The position numbers and the translations under genes were made by a program. A stretch of 64,000 nt of DNA from Rhodocollybia butyracea (Eukaryota; Basidiomycota; Agaricomycetes; Agaricales; Omphalotaceae). Shown here one piece after another: positions 56,610 to 64,000 of this stretch (the first letter of the stretch is position 1; every line of letters begins with the position of its first letter). Location of the stretch: assembly GCA_015501585.1 (NCBI GenBank), contig JADNRY010000283.1:1-64000 (forward strand). The letters are read 5' to 3'. The notes beneath the pieces were generated by a model that did not search any database, was not told where the DNA came from, and saw only the letters and a list, made by a program, of their open reading frames with translations.

Positions 56610-59600
56610 CTAGAACTTCGATTGAACAACGGGTGTCCGCCCCGAAGGTGTCCTTATTTTGGAATTGATAGAGCCAGACGAGCGATAGGCCATGCCTGCC
56701 CCAACGCGAGACCTGGGCTTGCCAGGTTCAGTCGGGCTTAGAGGCGACGTGGGTGTCGTGGGCGCAGTCTGAGATGGCATGCGCAATCTACTTGTCTCCA
56801 AGCCCGGGACGGGAACAGGAACCTGACCGGTCAGATTTGTCGAATGCTGACGGGGCAGCTGTAGTGGTTTCAAAAGTCGAGAAGGGGTGTTAGAACGAGA
56901 TTGTGAGGGCGTGGAAGGAATGTCGGTGATATTAGGAAATGGACGTGTACCAGAGGAAGACGACTGCGAGCGTTTCCTCATGTTTAATTTCCCTATCGTG
57001 CTCGGAGCGGCGGGTCTACGGATGCTTCCAGTTTTAGGATTGGGTAGCGATGGTAAACCTTTGTCCACATTAAACACGAGTGACGTGGTCGGAGTGTCCA
57101 GTGCTTCTTCATCTCTCGGTGTAACGGGAAGAGGTATAGAAACAGAAGATGCAGTTGACGAAGGAGTGAGAACAGAAAAATCGTCAGTCCGCGACATGTT
57201 GCCAGCGGCATCGGACGCGGAAGAGTAGATAGAGGCTTCTGAACCAGAACGAACAATTCTACCACCTGTAGTCATGGTTTTTGGCGTCCTGTCACCGGAT
57301 TTTGAGTTAGCCTTTAGGCTCAAAGTCGAAGAATTACTCCTTAGGCTGTTCTCGGTAACAGACCTCTTTCCGGACCATGACGTCGGGGGAACTTGCCCTT
57401 TGCTTTTACTGCGCGTAGTAAAGTAACTCATCTCGCCAAACTCATCCACCCCATCCAAATCAGTATCTAGCGTACTAGAATAGCTTCGGGACAGATTTGG
57501 CTGCGATCCAAAAGAGAATGTCGAGGACCTTGAGCTGGAGGCTAATGTCGAAGGACGAGAGGCAGAGGACATGGATGCTGATGCGCGGAGGCTGCCGTAA
57601 GACTTTGATCTTGTCCTGGAGCTGTCTAATGAGACTGAAGATGCGTTGCGCGAGAGATTGAGGGAGGAAAGTCGACGAGTCAGAGCTGAAGGTGCACCTT
57701 CATCCTCTGAATCCGACCATCCGAGGCCTGTTGTGAGCCCAACTCCGCCTCTCAACAAAGATCCGTCCTTATGCCTCAGTCTTCTCGAAGATGTGTCCCG
57801 GATATCTTTGTAGAGCCCAGACTTGGTTTGAATCGAACCTGGAAAGGAAAAAAGGACTCGAGATCAGTGATAAATTCAAAAAACAGGTACAGAATCAGGG
57901 GAAAGTCAATCGAGTTTCATAGAAAATGCGAATCGGAGCGGTCAAGTGAACAGTCGGAAGGTATGAATGGAGTATAATCTGGTCACAAGGAAGGGGCCTG
58001 GGACCCAACTTTGTATATTTTCAGCCACTGCCATTGGTAGGTTTTTTTTATGCCAGCATCATTGTTTCATCGAGCCAGATGGTGGGCCCTGGGGCCTCGT
58101 AGATTATGTTTATTACCCCCACACGGGAGATCTGCGTCACCCCGAATCCGGATTCGACTATATCTATGCAACAGAACAAGATGTAAAAGCCGAAACTCAC
58201 CATTTGAAACCATGCTCATAATACTTCCAGGTCTTGTAGTATCTGCAGTGCCTCCTCCATCGGCAAACGACGAGAGGGAATCAACAGATGAAGATGCGGG
58301 TAGAAGTTTAGAGTTGGGCGAGAGTAATCCATGTCGGAGCATCAAGTTACTATAGAACGAAAAACAACGTCAGTAAACAATGAAGGAGTTAGTGAGGTCG
58401 AAAGCGGGCAAGTAGTTCAGTGAATAGATTGGAGATAAATTGTGGCGCTCTGCCTTGTCTAATGCCCAACTTTTATCAAACTGATTTATCCGTCCACAGT
58501 GATCCACTAGATAGATGGCAATAGACTGAAGATGCCGGAAGGAGGTGAGACCACGCTAAATTCAACGCAGGAAATGCAATGCGGTTGTCAAGGCTTCAAG
58601 CCAGTTTGACCGATCGAGCTCTGCTCAATCTATATAGAGTAACCAGAGAGGAGACGCAAATCCCCCCAGTTGCCCCTGTGCACACGAACATGGTAGCTTT
58701 GCGCAAACGAGGTAATCGCATTCTCTTGTTCCTTTCGTATACTGAACGACTCCAAGAACGCACCACGCTCAAACGGAAGGGAGAGACAAAGCAAAAAAGG
58801 AAGAGAAGATAGAAAACAGAGAAAATAAAGGAAAAACTCACGGTAACGGTGTATGCAAGTCCAAACTCGAATCACTTGCATCGCTATCAGCATCACTCTC
58901 ACCACCCTCAGGTTTGTAGGCACCAAAGCCAAACCCTTCGCCTGAAGCACCAGAGTGCCGCGCGTGCCGATACCCACGCCTATGTCTATTTTCCTCTTCG
59001 GATTCCGACCCAACTCCGTCAAGCTCAAGCTCAAGCTTTCGCAACTTCGACTCTACTTCGGCTATACGCCGTTGTGAGCTTGTTCGACCCCTAGAGCCGA
59101 GGTCATCCCAAACTTCTTCCTTATCCGAGCCAGTAGCACTGTGATTACTCTTTCTGCCTTTCACACTCCCCTTCAGACTGCTTCGCCTACTGGTCCCAGC
59201 AGAGCTCTGTGTTCTCCGCCTCATACTGCTTTGGCTACGTCTTGGGCGTGGTGTCTTGTCCAACAGCTTTTGAATATCCGGTGAAGCTCTCCCGTCATCG
59301 CTATCACGGCTCTCAGTCCTCACCGACATGGCAGATGTCTGAGATGCTTTCCTTCGAGGCTTGGAGTCTGTCGTAAGTGGAACAGGTGGCATCGGTGGCC
59401 AAGTCACCTCGGCGGGTGGAGACGTAGGATTCGAATTGAGCCGTTCCCGGTGGCTCCGGCTCCGACTACGAGCGGATCGGAGTTCGCGATGAAGGGACAT
59501 GTGCATGTCGATTTCAGACTCGACTGCAGGAGAAGCTGAGGACGATAGTGGTGAAGAAATGGACGATACTGGGGCAGAATTGGGAGGAGTAGGATGAGAA

Positions 59601-60495
59601 ACAAGTGAGGCGCGCAAACTTGCACTATCGAGATTATCCACCGATATTCTCGCAGTCCTGCGTAAGCTTGAGCGTGACTCGGATCTGGTGGAAGTGGTAG
59701 GGGCGGAAAAGGAAGATGGAGGCGCAGATTTCACAGCCGAAGGTCTCGTCGTAGGAACATCCCATTCGCTCTCAGCTCCTTCATCTGCTGATGGCAAATC
59801 GTTCATTGAAATTTCGGCCAGCGATTCATTTGGGCTCGGTGCCCTATCGGCGGGGTTTCAGATATTGGCGGACAAATGGGAGAAGGTGGAAGCGACCGTT
59901 TTCCCTGGGTAGACAACGAGGTAGAGGAGGCACTGCGCATAGCACTTGCCTGTTGCAAGACAAACGGCGACAACGGAGGTGGAGTAGGAAATTGGTTAAA
60001 AAGTGGACTCGGAATGTTGAGATCGTGTTCACTATCAGTGGGAGATGGCGGGAGGCGCAAAGAGACGAGCTGAGATTCATCTTCGTGTATACCGTCATAA
60101 GCTTGACTTGTATCTTCTGTGACCTGCACTTCTGGTGGCTCGCGTTTGGTTCCGTAGGCATAACTGGCACCATTGCTCCTTGCACTAGCAAAACTCGCCA
60201 CAGAATCCGGTCTGTCGCTGTTGGAGTTTACTGAATATTTTGAACTTCGCCGGGACTGGAGAAAAAACGCCACTTCGTGCTCTGAGATTCGTGAACGGCC
60301 TGGAACAGGCGGTAGAGGACCTGAGGGTGGCAGCCACGGTGGATGACCATCATAGGATGAAGGCGAGGATAGACTAGAAACTAAGCTAGAATTCTCATTA
60401 GACTGAGAAAACGAGAGGCTGCTGGACGACCTGGGCGGAAGAAACGAAGGCGGAACTGGGAAAGACTCGAGTAGAGGAGGAACTTTATGGCCCAT
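56610..60495 (-). CDS. Large Ser/Pro-rich, mostly disordered protein
   Basis: Exons 60495-59897, 59843-58842, 58349-58201, 57838-56610 sum to 2,979 nt (992 aa). It starts MGHKVPPLLESFPVPPSFLP. Nearly the whole protein is Ser/Pro/Arg-rich. Recognisable blocks are RSRISEHEVAFFLQSRRSSK, a heptad segment (RRIAEVESKLRKLELELDGV), GFGFGAYKPEGGESDADSDA, LRGGVGLTTGLGWSDSEDEG and a C-terminal RTPSGRTPVVQSKF. The many RxxS/SP sites suggest phosphorylation, as in polarity or cytoskeletal scaffold proteins, but I do not recognise a domain. The third intron (57839-58200) is unusually long (362 nt) for this window. An ATG at 60570 in the same frame is an alternative start. Confidence 0.72.
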
Positions 60496-60785
60496 ACTGC
60501 GAAACCCGTCGAAAACTAAGTTTTCTGTTGTGTTGGTGAAGAGGAAAAACACAAAAGGGGAGAAAAACAATTAGCCGACGTGCATGTTAACGTTTGAAGG
60601 AACCTGGAAGATGAAAGATCTGTGTGAACTTTTTGCCGACTGTCTCTCCGCCACACAGGATCAAGCTTCCAGGCACTACGGCCACAAAGAAAACTGAGAA
60701 CACTCACCAAGGCGCGTTCAGTCAACCGTTTACCAGCGAGAAAGTGTAACCATCTTTGTACATATGTGTTCCAATCAAGAATCAA

Positions 60786-62371
60786 GGTCTATATTAAACT
60801 GTCACGACCTTTGTTATTGAATGCGGCAGTCAGGTTCAGTCAGGGTCAGGTGTTTTAAGTACTATATCTCTCCATACTAGTCCATACTGTACTGTATAGA
60901 TTCTCTCCGTGGAATACAGTGATTGTATGCTCGCTGATCGTCGCCATATGGAAAACAACTATAACACGTTACATCACCAAATTCACTGTTTAAAACCTCC
61001 GAGTTGAGAGCTCATCTTAACCACGGTCGGCTTCAAGGCCATTTACTTACTTGACCTTAACCAAGTTACAGTAAATTACTATCCAGAGTCACACTTGAGC
61101 TGGGTATTTGCTTTTAGATCCCCGTTCCGATGTACGCCAGACGACAAGCCACAGTTCGGTCAACGAGGCATTGATTTCGGTACGTCCCTCAACACTCGAT
61201 ATCGAATAAGTACTCTCGGGCACTTTACATTTCATTATTACTGACAAGCCCACTTGCCCCGTTCCCGTCCTATTAATAGGAGCTCCGCACTCAGCCAAAG
61301 TTGAGCCAAAGACCGTCCGAGGTCTAAAACCGTGCCCGGGCAAATTTGAGAAAGCGTTTCCTAGTTCTCCGCCAGGAACAGACTGAGGTGAAGCAGTAGT
61401 ATATCGCTCGAGACGTACATATATCTCCACAGCGGACACGCTCTTCGGCTGCTAGATTTCTAAGAGTAATGGAGAATAATGCCCTTGAATGAAATGAAGC
61501 GTACGTGTTAATCGATAATCGATTGCTTGCTGCAAAAGATATTTTGCCTGGTAGAACGTTGTGAGAAGGGAAGAACGGGGAGCGAGGAGTGAACGTGTGG
61601 AACGAAGATCGAAGAAGGATGAATTCTCAAGTGTAGAAAAACTTTTGGTTTAGTCCTACATAGGCGGCCAGTGGCAAGAAGTACTTCATAAGACAAGGTT
61701 GTTAGTACTTTTTTGGCCAACATACATAACTCGGACTCAATACAAGACTGACAGAATCAAGCCTCAGGATAAATAGAGATACGGGATAATCCGACGACAC
61801 ACCTTCCGCCGACATTAAAATGGCTTTTCACGTCCATTATCATCTGGGGATCCACGGTCCTTTCTTATATGCTGGAAACCCACAATACAAAGAATTTGAG
61901 CAGTTTCCTTGCACCAAGCAGAGTCCAGCGCAGCTAGCAGCAAGTCCGGTGTAGAATGGCAGCTTAAAAGTTGAGATCTGGGGCATTTTTTGCAGATGGA
62001 GCTATAAAATAAAGTTTTCACGCATCCCGAAAACTTGACAGTGCAGATTGAAGGTGAAAGAAACAGAGAGGAACCGGCGTTCAGCTCTTTAATTAAACCA
62101 CGTCGTACGGTAAAATGGATTCCTCTCTGCAAGTCAGAATACTCACTTGACCCTCAGAGTTATGAGCAGAGCTTGGCGAATCCTTTGAGCCACCGTCTTG
62201 GACGTACCAGGGTAAAAAGCTGACTAACTTCAACTTCCGGCAGCGGTCATGTGCAATTCATTCACTTGCTTTCTCATCCTTGCCTTACTCAGGAAAGGTG
62301 TTGAAATAATGGCGTTCCATGGCATATAAAGACATAGAGTGCACAAAAGATCATCAGTTCCACTTCAAATA
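60786..62371. other. Intergenic, one doubtful small reading frame
   Basis: A 116-codon minus-strand frame from ATG at 61439 to 61089 (MSAVEIYVRLERYTTASPQS...) is the only candidate. It has no family resemblance I can name and no splice context. Otherwise nothing is supportable here. Confidence 0.3.
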
Positions 62372-63441
62372 ATGCCTGCTACCACCGTTCAGCCCTCTAC
62401 TGTACCCGGGAAGCTTGTATACTTTTCGTCTCCCAAGGATGGATCGAGACCCTTTGTTCGTGTCAATCTGGACCCTAGCAGCACCGAGAGCAGGTTCAAC
62501 TACATTGCTGTCGAGCACACCCTGCCAATCGAGGATGTTCGTGGCAAGGAACATCTATACACTCTTGACACCGCAGGATTCCAATATTTCCAGCACAAAG
62601 CGAAGCACACCTCGTTTTCGAATGACGAAGAGATAGAGAGAGAATACTATCCAGAGAGCACGGAGCTTCTCAAGAAACTCACTGGGGCACGTAGTCTCCC
62701 GAGGTAGACTTGAATATGTACACTGACATCAGATGATATACAGGCAAGTAAGGTCGTGTTGTTCGATCATAGTAAGTTTACACACGTTTCCGTTCCATAA
62801 CCTGGTGATATCTATCTATCTTGAATAGCTATCAGACGTCGTCGACCCGGAGAAGTAGATACTGACGTGACAAAGCGCCAGCCAGTCACTCAGGTTCACG
62901 TTGATCAAAGTCAGCCTCATACATCTGTCCTTTTCCATCCCACTAAACGTGCAATTACTTGATTCAGCGACCCAGTCTGCTATTAATCGTGTCCATCGCC
63001 ATCTCCCCGAGTCTGAAGCTCCTGAGCTGGTAAAAAAGCGGTTCCAGATACTCAACCTCTGGAGGCCGATTTCGAAGCCTGCGGATGATTGGCCTCTTAC
63101 CCTTTGCGACTTCCGAAGTATAAACAGAGCAGAGGATCTCGTACCGATTGCATTAATCTACCCTGACCGGGAAGGCGAAACGTATGGCGTCAAGCATAAT
63201 CCAGGACACAAGTGGAAGTATCTTAGGGGTATGACGCCCGAGGAAATCGTGTTGATTAAATGGTGAGTACCAGAGATTGTTTCTTAGGTAACAAGCTAAT
63301 GCTCCACCCAGCTTTGATTCGATACAGGATGGAAGTGTTTCCGTGCTAACACCGCACACGGCGTTTGAGGACCCCTCGACACCAGAAGGAAGCCCTTTGC
63401 GAGAGTCTATCGAGTTGAGGGCTCTCGTATTCTACGATTAA
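62372..63441 (+). CDS. CmcJ/AsaB-like oxidoreductase (GA4-desaturase-type family)
   Basis: Exons 62372-62703, 62749-62771, 62829-62909, 62968-63262, 63312-63441 (286 aa). Landmarks: VPGKLVYFSSPKDGSRPFV, KVVLFDHTIRRRRPGE, VHVDQTTQSAINRVHRHLP, RFQILNLWRPI, DWPLTLCDF, HKWKYLRGMTPEEIVLIKCF and D-S-I, then the tail TPHTAFEDPSTPEGSPLRES ending ELRALVFYD. These are typical of the fungal AsaB/CmcJ family, often annotated hydroxylase/desaturase or methyltransferase and found in secondary-metabolite clusters. The H-x-D pair in VHVDQ and the later H in TPHTAFEDP would suit an Fe(II)/2-oxoglutarate centre, but substrate and reaction are unknown. No cluster partners are visible in this window. Confidence 0.82.
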
Positions 63442-63743
63442 TGTCTTCGGAATGATTTCCGTAGTGTAATAACTTGTATCATAGTATCAAGGCACTTGCT
63501 GATGTTCAATCCTCGTCTGCCAGTAGTTGACTGGCTATATGCATTACGACGCCGACACGATGTACGATCATGTACGATCATGTTGCCAGACTTATGATAA
63601 TGCTGTAAGATCTTTGACTAACCTTACCAGCGTGGCTTGGTATCAGCGCTCGAGCTTAAGATCTTGAGAAATCTGGTCCGGCTGGAATAGGCTATCGACG
63701 AATATAAGCGCTTATAACTCCTTCCGTGTACTCACTTACCCTC

Positions 63744-64000
63744 ATGTCGTCTTTTCTCGTTGAACTCCCAGACGATGTTCTGTTCAACATCGTCAAGTTT
63801 CTAGAACTACCAGACATATTCAGTGCTCGAACAGTAAGTTTACTTCTATGCATTCAAACATTTGAGCAAACCTGCTGAATACAGATTAACAGACTTGCAA
63901 AGTGTTTCAAGCTATCACGATGGACCGACACATCTGGACTGAGATGTATAAACGCTCGAACGACGACTTTCTACCAGTCGTTGAGTTGCCCTCTCAGACT
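63744..64000 (+). CDS. F-box protein, N-terminal fragment (cut by window end)
   Basis: Starts MSSFLVELPDDVLFNIVKFL and continues ELPDIFSART, with an intron from about 63834 to the AG before ACTTGCAAAG, then TCKVFQAITMDRHIWTEMYK. LPDDVL...FL.LPD...R.TCK is the F-box motif that binds Skp1 in SCF ubiquitin ligases. The substrate-recognition part lies outside the window. Confidence 0.75.

Noticed and set aside
59791..60234. 147-codon plus-strand frame
   Set aside because: Antisense shadow of the Ser/Pro-rich gene; its composition simply mirrors Ser/Arg codons.

Overview
The window is nuclear DNA of a filamentous basidiomycete, most likely a mushroom-forming Agaricomycete. The evidence is the dense short GT-AG introns (about 45-60 nt) in nearly every gene, a KDZ-type transposase, Copia and Gypsy-like LTR remnants, and several gene families typical of that group. 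I rebuilt exon structures by hand. In the genes called CDS with full exon lists, the exon lengths sum to a multiple of three. || Region 1 (1-20.6 kb) is transposon-derived. A decayed KDZ transposase gene on the minus strand (N-terminal/central part 17649-14749, C-terminal part 390-1 and beyond the left edge) is split in frame by a 14,358-bp element at 391-14748. The element has CACTG termini and a 3-bp TTG target duplication, as in CACTA/EnSpm transposons. Most of it is a giant near-perfect palindrome (arms 1-5531 and 8693-14221, spacer 5532-8692). The arms hold a degenerate satellite with an 11-bp unit and nested small elements. The inverted duplication runs past the element end into the KDZ gene, so a second copy of the KDZ C-terminus (13834-14513) now sits inside the element. 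|| Region 2 (20.6-39.7 kb) is gene-rich and mostly ordinary: a tandem pair of MYND/MSS51-like genes (one intact, one decayed), a TMEM14 protein, a single-pass membrane protein with a frameshift in its membrane segment, a UPF0662/DUF2408 protein, tropomyosin, methionine-R-sulfoxide reductase B, a secreted protein, an eIF4E-2-type cap-binding protein, the IPC synthase subunit Kei1 and a membrane-anchored SGNH/PC-esterase-like protein. || Region 3 (39.7-51 kb) is lineage-specific. It holds an agaric-type gene broken by a nonsense codon and by a 1.17-kb TIR element with an 11-bp target duplication, a large EF-hand plus ZZ-finger gene, and copies of two dispersed repeat families. || Region 4 (51-64 kb) holds small nuclear-type proteins, a decayed segmental duplicate of the 3' end of a large Ser/Pro-rich gene, a DUF6533-like membrane protein, that Ser/Pro-rich gene itself (992 aa), a CmcJ/AsaB-like oxidoreductase and the start of an F-box gene. 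I recognised no tRNA, rRNA or CRISPR.
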